DNA from: Gaeumannomyces sp. JS-464
Lineage: Eukaryota > Ascomycota > Sordariomycetes > Magnaporthales > Magnaporthaceae
Direction of reading: 5' to 3'
Assembly: GCA_002197995.1 (NCBI GenBank)
Contig: NGZR01000009.1
Coordinates: 496,001 to 560,000 of the forward strand
Length of the DNA stretch: 64,000 bases
Shown here: in pieces, positions 10,125 through 22,160 of the stretch
How positions within the stretch are numbered: position 1 is the first letter of the stretch
How the letters are laid out: every line of letters begins with the position of its first letter
Position numbers and translations under genes: made by a program
The notes under the pieces: model-generated
Databases searched by the model: none
Seen by the model: the letters and a program-made list of their open reading frames with translations, nothing else
Told to the model about the DNA's origin: nothing

Positions 10125-12479
10125 GCCCTAATAAATGGTAGCAACTCGGAAAACCTAAGCGACCGACGCTTATAATCGCGAAAGTATCACATCCTTTTTA
10201 ATTTTCCCGAAAATCCGACTTGCTATTGCGCGACGATCTTTTTTTCCCCGGCTTTTGCTGTGGCAACGCCGGCATTTACGTCCCAACCTGCTATTACGCG
10301 CGGGACGCTTTAACTACCGCTTCCTTTAAAAAATCCGACCTGCTATTACGCGAAAATCCTTTTTTTAATTAATCCCGCAATCGGCCTTTGCTATAACGAC
10401 GCCGATTTTTACGTTTTAACCTGCTGTTACGCGAAAAACGTTTTACAAACCGTTAATCGTCGTCCTTTTCGTTAAGCTAAACGCGATCGAAATACTAAAT
10501 CTTTTTTACGTTAGGCTTTAGGCGGGCGAGAACCTTAAATCCCTTGTTTTTTACCCAATTTAATCGGCTGTCACTTCGCTATTACCCAGCTATAAAAAAC
10601 ACCATAGCGAACCCTTTTCCGCCCGAAAACCACCTTTAGGATTAAGGCAAAAAGGCGCCTATACCCGGCGCAATGCTTAAGTCCTTTTTATTTAAAAATA
10701 GCAGTTTTGCACCACATAAAGCCATTACCGATTTATTACATAACGATAGTGTGCAAATGGAACGGGCTAAGCGCGCTAAGCCAATTAGCGTATTAATTTT
10801 CCCTTTTGCTTAAAGCATTAAAGTGCCAATTAAAGCACCCGTTATTGCTTACACTTTTGCCTTTTTTTTTCGTTTCCAATCCGCATTTGGAAAAGATCGA
10901 TTTTAGCTACCAACCTTAACTAACGCGCTTATAACCCTTTAAACCGGATCGCGAAGCGGCTTTTTAAACCTCGACGGAAAATAACAAGTACTAGCGCGTT
11001 ACTGGCAAAAACGAAAGTCCTAAGCCTGGATTTAACAACGACTTTATTCGCCGTATGAAATTACAAATCCAAAAGCAAAATAACCGACTTTATTAGGCTT
11101 TCGATCGGTTTAACGAACTACGAAAAAGCCAGCGCCAATTTTAAAAAAGCCAGCGCTAATTTCGAAAAACTTAAAACGAATAAATTCGGACTTTTAAACA
11201 TATTATAACGAAATTGGGCAATATCGAAAACAACCGCGAGCATTCCAAGCGTTTTAAATACGAGCGTTATTATAGCTCGAATGCCAGCGGCAATCGTGCC
11301 CGTTAGCCTTTACCGGATTTGCATAAGGCTAATTACCGGCTTGGTAAAATCCGACGAGGTAAGCAGCCGGCCGTCGAGCTTAAAGCTAAAAACTTAATTA
11401 ATATAAGCAAGCCTGTTATAAAAGCCAATCGCTATAAAAAGCCCGATCGTAACTGTAACCGGATTTCCCGTACGGCTACGGCTAATTAAAGCCGTAATTT
11501 ACAAGCTATTTTCGACTTTAACTCGAACTTTAGCGAAAATTAAAGCCGAGCCCCGCTAAATTCCCAGTTCGCTTAATACGTTAAGAAAAGTTAACATGCG
11601 GGCCGACTTTACCCTTTTAAAGCCGGAAAGGTCGAGGATTTACCCCGTTAAAAGCTGCATCGACCTTTTCGGGCCACGCTTGCTAACACTTTTCGATAGG
11701 ATCCAGCTTATAACTTTAATAACCCTTACGCTTCGGACCGCAAAAATCGCAATTAAAACAACCGTCGCCGATAAAACCAAAAGGAGGCCGGCGATTTGGC
11801 GATCCGCCGTCGGCGTTAATAAACTTTTAATACCATTATATTAACTCGGCCTTAAAAAAATCGCTTCCTTTTTAAACGAAAAATAATTAGCATTTTCGAT
11901 TTTTACTAAAAGGATCCAAAAAATTAAGGCATTTTTTTTAACTTAAAACTAACAATTTTTACAAACGTTTACGCATTTACGGAACGTATTAACACTTTCC
12001 GTAAAAACTTAAACACGGTTTAAAACGTCGACTATTAGCTTTTTAACCTTTTCCAAACTTTATTAGAAAGCTTTGTATCCATTTGGTGGAGCAGCCAATT
12101 GGACCGCGATAAGCGTGCGGCTTTAAAAGCTTAAAGCCTTATAGTAGTTTTTACGGCCTTGGAGCGACAGTTCGCCCTAAATGCTGGCAAAACTACCAAG
12201 CTTTTTACCGAAGCAACGCTTAGCTTCCGCGATTTGGCTGTAAACGAGTTTGCCTTGCACCAGTTTGTATTTAAAATGCTTCGTTATGCTAAAAGTATAA
12301 GCATTACCTAAAGCGGCAATTAGTACGGCATTATAATCCAAATTTGGAACCGCTTAAATTTAAGCATTTAAGCAAAATTGCGAGCCCCTAAACTTACGGA
12401 AGCTCGCATTAAGTACTTTCGTTTTATTAAAAAAAAAACTTCGTTTTTATCGTTATCGCTAAAAAGCAATATCCCAACG

Positions 12480-12960
12480 CGACGGCTAAAAAGCATAACT
12501 TCCGCTAAAAGGGCTATAACGACGATTACAACGGCAAGTATAAGCATCGTAATAACCGTAACTTTCGCGAAAAGTACCGAAATAACCGTTACCGGCACCG
12601 TTACAACTTTTACCAAAGTGACCAATATAACTTACACCGTTACGGATTTTACAAAAATTACCGCCGAAATGATCGGGATCGCGGTTATAAGCCCCGCAAC
12701 GATTACAAACCTTGTAATAAGCGTAACGAATATAAAGCTCGTAATAATCGCAAAAACGATTACAAGCGAGCTAATAAATACGGTAATCGCCGCGATAAAA
12801 ACCGCGATAACCGCTAGCGAAACCGCATTTATAACGTTAACGACGGTAATGCAAATGCAAAGGATTTTCCAAGCGCTTATAGCGATGCTAACAATAACGA
12901 CGATGTTAGCAAGGCTTTTTTAATCGATGCAAATGATATTTATACTATCGATAATCGCTA
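12480..12960 (+). pseudogene. G2 gag C-terminal remnant rich in Asn, Arg and Tyr
   Basis: One plus-strand frame gives a low-complexity basic run (for example GYNDDYNGKYKHRNNRN and HRYGFYKNYRRNDRDRGY) built from repeated AAY and CGN/TAY codons. It lies upstream of RT, where the nucleic-acid-binding end of gag is expected. Its CGN codons have kept their CpG. The Thr/Ile-rich open frame that overlaps it is an out-of-frame shadow. Confidence 0.45.
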
Positions 12961-14639
12961 AGCCGATTTACAAACTTGCAAGCGTTACGGCATCGTTATA
13001 CCTTTTCGCAATTTGCTTTTCGCTTACTTTACGGCTTGTTTAGCGAACTTATTTATTAAATTAACGAAAACCATATTCCCCACGTATTTAAAAAATTAAC
13101 GTCGTAAAGGAAACCATTAAAATTAACGCCGAAGCAGTTTTTTTAAGCGGATACTTATATGCTAAAATAACGATTCGGCCTTTTATTAACGGCTAAAAAA
13201 CTTAAATCTATGCTAATTCCGGATTTGGCCGAAACCTCGTCGTTAAAAACTTTTTTCGCAACTACGAATATAAGATTTTCGACGTTACAAACCTTAACGC
13301 ATAGCCTATTTTTTCCGGCTAGAACTTTAAACGATTTAAACGTGCTAACAAGTTCGCTTAAATCACGTTTTTCACTCCCGGATTTTCTTTTAACGGCAAT
13401 CCCGGAGTAATTTAACAAACGGCTTACGCTTGGATTGTGGACCAATTAACAGCCGGCATAATCCTCGGAATCGCCTTTTTTAAACCTCGAGGTGCATTTA
13501 TCGATTTTGCAACCGATTTAATTAACCTCCTTTCGGATTAATTTTACGTGCCTATTATAACAGTTAAAAAAGGCATAGCAATCGTGCGAGCAGTTAAATG
13601 CTTTAAGGCAATGGTAATTCCGGCTTAACAAATAATAGCCATCCTGATAACGTACTTCCCTTTTTTTAAAAAACGGAGTTTTTTGCTAAAAGGCGACCAC
13701 TTTGCCGTTTTTAATGCCGTGGTTAATTATAAAACTAAGCTCGTTTGTTTGGTTTACAACACGTCGGATTAACCCTTTTAACTGGCCAAAAATGCACGCA
13801 TAGCTATTATTACGAAGCATACGAACCAAATTTATTAAGTGCTTAACTTTAAAACGGCTTTTAAGGCTGTTACGGGCGTAACCGCACTGGTTACCGCGGC
13901 TTAAAGCTTTTAAGTTAAGCACGGCGCTAAATACGGCTTCGAAACCCTTTCGACCTTTTTTTTTCGGTTAAAACCCTTACGATTAAAACCGCTACCGGCA
14001 CCGGCCTTGGCAAAAAAAAAACAAGTAATTTAGGCAATGCAATTAAACCATAAATTTTAAAACCCTTTACGGTTAAATAACTAGGCATTACTTGCGGGTA
14101 AATGCTAAAGTCCAAAAAACCTACGGGCGGAGCGGGCGTGCTAATTAAAGTTACTTTTTAACCAGGTTTATAATATAACACTAAAAGGAGCAAAAGCAGG
14201 GAAGCCTATAATGCTAAAAAAGCCGACCTTTTAGGATTTTAAAGATTAAAATCCCGGACCGGAAGTCGATATTAACTACGGAAACCCTATGCTTAACCTC
14301 CCGAAATCTTTGCCCAAAATGCCAAAAAAGCGCTTAGCAATTAAAGCTTTTAACAAAGCACCTTACATCTTAACGGAGGATAAAATGCACGTTTATAACG
14401 GCGATTTTACAAAAGCTCGCATTTTTAAAAACATTTGTAAGCGGGCCGATATTTGGCGAAACCGTAACCCTATCGATATCCTTAAAAACGAGTAAATGAA
14501 AATCCCTTTTATAAAAGGATGGCAAAATTAAAACGCCAAGCTACTTAACCGGCCTTATCCCGTAACCCGCAAAAAAAAGGACGTTATTAACCAAACTTAC
14601 GATAAGCTTAACGAATAAAAGCGATTAAAACTAGTTAAC

Positions 14640-15480
14640 CACGCTATTCCCTTTGCATTCCTTTATTTCGTTATATGGCGCATAGTACACGGCTAACCTA
14701 AAAGCCGTATGGTCGTCGATTTACGCTAACTTAACAAGGTTACCGTGCTAAACGCCTACCTTTTGCCTTTTTAACAGGACGTAATTAAAGTTTTTAAAAG
14801 TAAGGGATACGTAATAGCCGTAAACGCAACGGCCTTTTTCTTTTAGTTCCTCGTGCACCCGAAGCATCGAAATAAGCTTACGATCGTAAGCCACCAAAGT
14901 TTCGAACGTTTACGAATAGCCCTTATGGGATACCGGAATAGCCCTGCTTACGTTTAAAAGTTTATGGATAACCTTTTCCGACTTTTTAAATCCTTTTTCC
15001 GCTGTTTTATCGACGATATTATCATTTTTTCGGATAATTTTTAAAATTATTAGCGTTATTTAAAAACGATTTTTAAAATGTTCGAAGATAAAAGTATAGC
15101 CATTTCCTTTAAAAAAAGCTTCGTCGGGTACCCTAACGTCGAGCTGCTCGGATTTTACGTCGACGTTTTGGGATTTTCCACCACGGAATCGCGAGTTTAA
15201 AGCTTTAAAAACTTAGCTTTTCCCAGCACGCTTAAATCCTTAAAAACGTACCTCGGTAGCACCGGATTCCTGCGCTTTATAATCCCTTATTACGCTAAAA
15301 TCGCGGAGCTTTTGCAAAAGCGGAAAGTCTTGCTGCTAGTCGAAAGCCGGAAATAAGGCAAAAAAAAAGCGGCCAGCGCCAGCACTACGTAAAAAGCACC
15401 GCTTTTACGCCTACCTTTAGCGAGATCCAATCTTTTAAAGCACTTTAAAAGTTTATTTGCAAGGAAATGCGTTTGCACCA
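14640..15480 (+). pseudogene. G2 reverse transcriptase remnant
   Basis: The plus strand shows VVDLR, a stop, then LNKVTVLNAYLLP (the motif before the first RT palm strand), FLVHPKHRNKLTIVSHQSFE, ALMGYRNSPAYV, and FRCFIDDIIIFSD, in which the catalytic Y(I)DD reads FIDD. Downstream, YPNVELLGFYVDVLGFS-like sequence matches the end of the palm and the connection. This is a clear Ty3/gypsy RT with stops. Confidence 0.8.
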
Positions 15481-16079
15481 TTACAACCCAAACCGCACGC
15501 TATATTTGCAAATTAATGGGAATTTTAAACGCGGCTTCGGAGTTATGGTTTTTTAAACCAAGCCGGAGTACGTTTAAAAGCTAAAAACTGTAATCCCGTT
15601 AATAATGGTCCAGCTAATCATGTTTTTTAGCCGTTGTTTAACGGCCCCTAAGCTTAACTACGAACCTTTAAAGTTGGAAGTAGCTTGCTTAGTTTAGGTT
15701 TGCAAACGATTCCGTACTGTTTTTCACTCCAATAATAAAAACCGTATCGTTATTTTTACGAATTACAATGCCACTTTTAAAATCGTTAACAGGATTTGCT
15801 TTAACACTGTTTCCATAAACCGGGCTAACAAACGTTTAATAAACGCTTTCATTTATTTTAGCGCTTACTTTTTAAACGTTTACCACGTGTTAAAACGCTT
15901 TACCTTATGCCCAACGCATTATCTCGCTTTCCCGCAATTACCGGGAACTTTAAAACTCGCGCTAAGCCCGATAAGCTTATACTGGACTCGCTTTTAAATA
16001 AAAGCTTTAACGATAACGACAATGTTAAGCACGTATTGCAAATGGCTAAGGCAGTTATGGAAAAGGACTTACGCTTTTA

Positions 16080-17110
16080 GTTTATTAAGCATTATAAGGA
16101 AAACCCCGTGTTTTACAAGCTAATCCGGGAATTCGCAACCTTTCGCCCCGGTAAAAAACCCCCTAAGCACGAGGACGTGTTAAATGCTTCGAAGCCCGGG
16201 CACCCCTTTCGTATTATCGACGGCTTATTATATAATAAGGATAACGACGGAATCGAACGCTTAGTTATCCTTTTCCTTTTGGTAAAAACCTTTTTAAAAA
16301 AAGCTTACGATTATAAGCACCATTTCGGCCGATAAAGAATGACAAACGCGTTTATAGGAGTGCATTTCCGGTTTAAAAAGCGCTAAATCGACCAGTACAT
16401 TAAGCATTGCCATATTTGTAACATGAACCAAATCGATAATTAAAAGCCTATTGGGACCTTTTAACCTATCCAGGCTTTTACGGAACCGATAAGCGTGTTA
16501 ACCATGGATTTTATCACGGCTTTACTTATAATACCGTTAGCTAACACCTTTTGGCAATTAAACACCCATAATGCCTATAACGCGCTCCTAACGGTTATAA
16601 ATAAAACCTTTAAGCGAACCATCCTAATTTTTAGCTATAACACTTACGGCGTTAAACACTAAGCATCCTTTTTGCTGCGACATTTTTTAATAGCCGACTG
16701 GCCCTGCCCCCGTGCTATTATTTTTAATAGGAATGCCAAATTTACCGGTACCTTTTGGAAAACCCTTTGGAAAGGCTTTAGCATTAAGTTGGTTATAACA
16801 ACGGCCTACCACCCCTAAGCTAATGGCTAATCCGAAAGGAAAAACCAACTTATGGAGCTGGTTTTACGCTTTTACGCCCAGGAGCATTCAACAATTAGGT
16901 TAATATATTCCCAGCACTTTAGTAAGACATTAATAACTTTATTACATTAGCTATAAACTGTTCGCCGTACGAGTTTCTTTTCGGATTTAAACTTTTAGGC
17001 TTTATTACTCGCCTAACCAACTCGAATCCCAAAAATACCCCTAATTTTCAGTACGTTAAAAAGCACCTTTAACAAAAAGCCCAATACGTTATAAACCTTA
17101 CTGCTTCCGA
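16080..17110 (+). pseudogene. G2 integrase remnant (zinc domain plus core)
   Basis: 16108-16335 reads EFATFRPGKKPPKHED, then HPFRIIDGLLYNKDNDGIER, the linker before the HHCC zinc domain. HCHICNMNQID (about 16410) carries the two cysteines. FTEPISVLTMDFITALL (about 16475) holds the first catalytic Asp. TTAYHP, a stop, then ANG, a stop, and SERKNQ (about 16800) is the AYHPQTNGQSERxNQ signature with two Gln codons mutated to stops, as expected from C-to-T decay. Confidence 0.85.
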
Positions 17111-17439
17111 AATAAAAAGGATTTACGACAATAAGCACCGCTATAAGGAGTTTAACGTTAAAAATTAAATTTAGCTAAAAATAGGCACGGCTTACAAGCC
17201 GCGTGGTGGCACAACAAATAACAAAACGGCCCTTTTTCGTTAAAAGCCTTACACTATCAAAAAGAAAGTTTCCCCGTTAGCTTACAAGCTGGACCTGCCT
17301 CGCAACGGCACCCGAATTTACTTTGTAATTTCCATCCAGCATTTGTTTCGGTATAAGGCCGTTAACGACCCTTATTAACGTGTGCCGCCGCCCCCCGGAC
17401 CGGTCGACTACGCTCCTAAAACCGACGAATCCGACGACC

Positions 17440-17750
17440 CTGGCAACCTTAACGACTAGTCGTATAAAGTCGAACGTATTACTAATAAAAGGATTAAGCG
17501 TGGTGGTTCCGTAAAGTACTACGTGGTTTAAAAGGGTTACGGAAAGCACGAAGGCCAGTGGCTGCGGTTCTCGGATTTTAAGCACGCTTTTAAAATCGTT
17601 AAGGCCTTCGAAAGGTCCTAGGAAACCCTACTCGCTTTACAAGGCAAGGCTAACGTTACCGGACCTTTCCCTATAGCCGACGACGGTGGACCAAAAGCGC
17701 CGGCACCGGCCAAACGCGGGCGAGGAAAACCGCGGAAAAATGCGGCCTAA
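17440..17750 (+). pseudogene. G2 chromodomain and AT-hook-like tail remnant
   Basis: After the integrase the plus strand reads a degraded KVER segment, then KRIKRGGSVKYYVV, KGYGKHEGQWLRFSDFKHAF and KIVKAFERS, a chromodomain of the Ty3/gypsy chromovirus kind. The polyprotein end contains AKRGRGKPRKNAA near 17700-17750, a Gly-Arg-rich basic string resembling an AT-hook. Chromatin targeting is the known role of the chromodomain in such elements; a minor-groove-binding role for the tail is inference. Confidence 0.65.
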
Positions 17751-17837
17751 TGGAAGCTTGGAACGCTCGAGGAGCGAAGATTTTTACTTGTACTATTAGC
17801 ATTAAGGATAATGCCGTTTTTTTAAGGGGCCGGCACT

Positions 17838-18046
17838 TGTTACGGCCAGCAGGGCCTTTGTAAATAGCTAAAGGTGCGGGGCTTTTGGAAACCCGCAGCC
17901 TTTATTTTAAATAAAGACGAGCCCCACTAGCGGGCCCTTACAAAATTGGGGATATCCCAATTTTATGCAGGCCGGGCCTTCCGGGCCTCCCTTTTTTTTG
18001 CAAAACAATTTACTTTACTGTTAACGTTTACTTTGCCTGCCTAACA
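17838..18046 (+). repeat. G2 3' LTR
   Basis: 209 bp with intact TGTTACGGCC start and CCTAACA end, direct repeat of 9916-10124. The next base re-enters the C1 gag region. Confidence 0.88.
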
Positions 18047-18600
18047 GCTTTAATATTTATATGATTTTTAAAAAGCATTTTAATATCGAAGTTAACTAAT
18101 TATTATACTATACGGATTAAAACTCGATTACTTTTTAAACAATCCGTTTAAAAATCGCTAATATAGGCAAATCCAACATGGAGGTTTTGCAAGCCCTTTT
18201 GGATAAATTACAAATTTGTTAACGCGTTTTCGGCCCGTTTTATTAAAACGAAAACTAGCTTATTACAAGCACTTTACGGGCAATTTAGGGCGTGCCGGAG
18301 TTTAAAACCGTTTTTATAAATCCTAGCCGGACTTTTAAAAGCTTATTTTCCTAATTAAGGAGCACTTTGCAAATGGAGGAAAACGCACGCATTTTCGGCA
18401 TTTATTTTGTAAAACGGAAGTTTAAAAATTACAAGGATCGCAAAAAGGATAATAAAAGTTAAAACCGAGCATATAAACCCAAATTTTTCCAATTAAATCC
18501 CCGTCCACGCTTATACACACGCGGTTATTGGATTTGCAAAAGGCCGGATTGCAAATCGACACGCCACTTTTTTAAAAAATAACGACGATTTAAAAATAAT
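18047..18600 (+). pseudogene. C1 gag remnant, second part with zinc knuckle
   Basis: C1 coding resumes after G2. The frame includes NMEVLQALLDKLQIC and MEENARIFGIYFVKRKFKNY, and near 18530 GYWICKRPDCKSTRHFFKK. The last is a CX4CX4H-type knuckle like the CWVCGKxGCWSTxHT motif of fungal copia elements. Stops occur throughout. Confidence 0.6.
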
Positions 18601-19379
18601 AAAAAGCATAAAAAAAGGCATAAAACAAACCACGCAAAAGGTATACCTAATTCCTCGCATTAGTGGAGCCCGAAAGCATTAACGAAAAAGAATAGCCATT
18701 TTTTAATTTTAACGATTAAAAAACAAAAAAAGAGGAGGATTATAAAAGTAGCTACTTTATAACCTTCGCTATAGCCGCATATTTAATTAAAAAGCTTTTA
18801 CCTACCGCATTTATGCGCTAAAATCCGGGATTTAGCAAGCCTTATTCCCATGTTTTTGCGGATTAGGTATTAGTTTAACACAAAATCCGAAGCATTAAGC
18901 AATAGCAAAAAATCTTTCCGGATACAAGTGCAATAACAACCTTTACGGCCGGAAAGGATTAAATTTACGCATTTTAACGCTATAGCCAAATTTCGTCGTT
19001 AATACAAACAGGCATAAAAAACGCGTAATTTTCGGATTAGGAAAAGCTGTTTTTAACACCGGAAAAATTATTATTCCGACTTTAATCGGTTAAATCACGT
19101 TTTTTATAGTTCCAATTCCAACCCTTTTCTTGCTATGCTTTGCAAATATAAATGCATTGCACTTTATTTAAATAACACGCGTAACGAGTTTATAAAAAAC
19201 AACGGTACGCGCGTCCCGATTATAAAAAGGTACGGCCATTTTGGTTTTTTTTCGATAACGTTACTTACGTTACGACGGTAGTTAGCTTTATAACGGAAAC
19301 AAAAATCGCGGGAGCAGTTTTTTTACGAAAGCTAAGCTAAAGCGCGTATATAAGCGCTTTAGGCACCCATTTATCGATA

Positions 19380-20000
19380 AACTTTGGAACGTTTTAAAAC
19401 GTGCAAAGCACGAGGCTAATCGCGACGCTTTCGCAATATTAACCGAATGTGCCATTTTTGTTAAAAAAAAAGGTCCTATATTATAACGCTTTCGATTTAA
19501 ACTTTAAAACGATATCGATTTTAACCACAAAATAATTATAAACGTGTTTTACATCGATTATAAGCCAGTTTTTTACGTAATCGATGCGAGCATAGCTTTT
19601 AATATTACAGCGCTTTTTAAAAACATATCGGCAAAAAAAACGTGGGAAGCTTTTAAACGGTGCTAAATCGACGTTTATTTAGGGCCTTTTAACGTAATTT
19701 TTTACGATGCCGGTACTAACTTCGCCGCGAGCGAATTTTAAACGAAAGTAAAGCTTTTTGGGATTATTTATAAGCAGGTCCCAATCGAAGCGCATTGGTT
19801 AATCGGCAAAATTAAAAAATATTACGCTTTTTTACGCCGGGCTTTTAATATTATCCGATAAAAATGCCCAATTATGCACCTCGAATCGGTGCTTTAAAAA
19901 GCAGTAAAAGCCGTAAACGATACGGCCGGCCCCGACGGACTTATCCTTACATTGCTCGTTTTTAAAGCAATGCTTTAAATTAATAACGAATCGCCACTTT
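19380..20000 (+). pseudogene. C1 integrase remnant
   Basis: The plus strand reads NVFYIDYKPVFYVIDASIAF near 19540, TWEAFKRC, a stop, IDVYLGPFNVIFYDAGTNFA near 19700, and QVPIEAHWLIGKIKKYYAFL near 19800. The Asp in FYDAGTNF and the Glu in PIEAHWLIG are the second and third catalytic positions of a retroviral-type integrase in copia layout. KAVNDTAGPDGL follows, as in fungal copia elements. Confidence 0.75.
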
Positions 20001-20639
20001 TATAAACCCAGGTATAAAAAGCCGCTGCAATTAAAAAAGCTATAGCAAAAATCCGGATTTTACACGATAAGCGACGTATGCAAAAAGCATTGGCTGCACG
20101 TAACGAACCGAACATAAAACGGGTGCTTCCGAGCTTTTTGGCTTTGAAAAGCGAGGTTTTGGTATTCCGGGAAAAAAACGGATAGCAAAGCCCGTATAAA
20201 GTCCTATTTATAACAAACACGTTAATTACGGTGGAAACGATTAACGGTAACGCGACTTTTAAAAGCACGGTGGTTAAACCCTATTATAAAGCAAAAAAAC
20301 ATATCGTGCAAAAATCCGAAAAGCAGCTAGCACCCTTCGAATACTTTAAACCCGAATAGCTAAAACGCTAAAAAAACCCCTGAAAAAAAAGGCCGTAAAA
20401 CAGCAAAAACAAGGAGCTTTAGGATTAAACAGCCATTTTGTTTAAAATTACGGTATTACCTAAGGTTTTTAATAAACGAAGTCGCTTTTATAAAAACGCA
20501 TAACTAACAGTTGCAGTAAAACGAAGCTTTTAGCAAATGCATACGACGTTTTTAAGCGCTAAAAAGCATTAATTTTACCAGTTAGCGATTCGACTTAAAC
20601 AAAAAGGCAAAATCACAGCTCCCGGTCCACCATTTAAGC

Positions 20640-21500
20640 AATTAACCTAATAAAAACTGGACGCATTTATCGGCGTTAAAGTGATTAAGCCGATTACTGG
20701 TAAGACATTTAACGGAGCCACGATTTTTGGATTACGGATTGTAAACGAGGTAAAAGGGCAAACTTCGAAGCCTTTTAAAAAATCGAAATTCGTGGCTATA
20801 AAATATAACGACGAAAAGAAACACAATATTTACGCAATTTCCCACGATTATAAAATGCAGCTAACGATTAATTTTAGCGATCGCATTATCACTTACGTTA
20901 TAAAGTTTAGTTTAATAATCCGAAATATTAGCCAAACGTATACCCAATTGGAATTAAAATTGCAAAAAAACGTTTTTTTGCGCCTACCTAAGGAGTTATT
21001 AATATGGTTTAAGCCGGGCACGTTATTTAAAGTAATTAAACCTTTTTACGGGATTACGGAATTAGGCTTGCATTGGTTCGTTATTTATTAAAAGCACTAT
21101 AAAAAGCGCTTAAATTGCTAAACGTTAAGCTACGATTTTTGCTTATTTATTTCGGAAAGCGGATAAAGCTTTAAAATCGTAGGCATGCAAATAAACAACA
21201 TTTTAAATTTTGGAAATCCGGACTTTTTAATAAAGGAAGAATTAGCGATTTAAAAAGCAAGTTTCGTGCAAAACCGAAATCGATTTTTAAACCGGGAAAC
21301 GAAGCCGACTTTAACGAGTGCAAAATTTTAATAAGAAATTATAAGCTCGAAATTCGACAAAAAATAAAGTAAAAAGCTCGAGCTAATAAAAACCGATTTA
21401 AAAAGCCTAAGCTATAAATATATCGTTTAAAAAGCTTAAAGCGTATATACTAGTTTTATATGCTAACCGGAAACCGCATTCGATTATTCCGTAACGGCGC
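20640..21500 (+). pseudogene. C1 reverse transcriptase remnant
   Basis: A stop-free plus-strand stretch at 20681-21091 reads FKKSKFVAIKYNDEKKHNIY, then ISQTYTQLELKLQKNVFLRL and PGTLFKVIKPFYGITELGLH. These correspond to the copia RT segments SRFVAQxYND, DITQAYTQS, DIYLRPP and LYGIPEAGxHW. The catalytic Asp of the ITQAY segment is replaced in this copy. The downstream thumb is broken. Confidence 0.8.
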
Positions 21501-21879
21501 AAGCCAAAAACCCGGGATAAAAAAACGTGGTTAAGCTAAATAAAAAAATTAAATGGTAAATTAACAACGCTTAAAAAAGGCTAAAATACGTTCCATTGGA
21601 TTCGTAAAAGGCTAACCTTTACGCTTTTATAAACGGATTATTCGCAAACAATCCAAACCTAAGTTTACAAATCGGGTTCGTAATTGTATTAGGCAATAAA
21701 AAATCCGACGATTAAAAAACCAGCTTTTAGCTAATCGGGAACATTTTGCATTAAACGTTAGTTAAATGCAAAAGGGTTACGAAAAGCGTTTTTGCAAGTG
21801 AAATTTACGGGATGGTTAGCGGGTTCGATGCAGCTTACGTTTTTATTTAACGCTCGCAACGATTTTTAAAAAGCTAAAC

Positions 21880-22160
21880 CAAAAAGCCCCGAAATTAATA
21901 ATTTGCACCGATAGCTTTTCGCTATATTAATGCCTCGTACAATTGGGCATAATAGCGGAAAAAAGGCTTATAATCGATGTTATAGCACTTAAAAAATCCT
22001 ACGAAAAGCGCGAAATCGACGAAATCCGTTAAATCGCAAAATTAAATAATCCGGCAAACGCGATAACTAAAAATTAGCTAAATAAAGCTTTGGAAAATTT
22101 GGTTATAAGCAATACGATAACGGTACGAATCGAAGGTTAGGTAAAACGCGAAAATAATAA
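21880..22160 (+). pseudogene. C1 RNase H C-terminal remnant
   Basis: The plus strand reads LIICTDSFSLYQCLVQLGI-like sequence, then EKRLIIDVIALKKSYEKREI, LNNPANAITKN and LENLVISNTITVRIEG. This is the last domain of fungal copia polyproteins (TDSxSLYxCLVKLG, EKRLMIDVM, NPADAMTK). The polyprotein therefore ends near 22160. Confidence 0.75.

Larger units (their letters stand above)
9916..18046 (+). mobile_element. Degenerate chromodomain Ty3/gypsy retrotransposon G2, innermost of the nest
   Basis: Two 209-bp direct LTRs (9916-10124 and 17838-18046) bound the element; the 3' copy begins TGTTACGGCC and ends CCTAACA. Internal plus-strand remnants are an Asn/Arg/Tyr-rich gag tail (12.48-12.96 kb), RT (14.64-15.48 kb), zinc-binding and core integrase (16.1-17.1 kb) and a chromodomain with a basic tail (17.44-17.75 kb). 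It interrupts the gag of C1. I could not find an intact target duplication (TTTAT on the left, GCTTT on the right). Multiple stops show it is dead. Confidence 0.87.

Noticed and set aside
12378..12923. 181-codon Thr/Ile-rich frame
   Set aside because: Out-of-frame shadow of the Asn/Arg/Tyr-rich gag tail of G2; no domain of its own.
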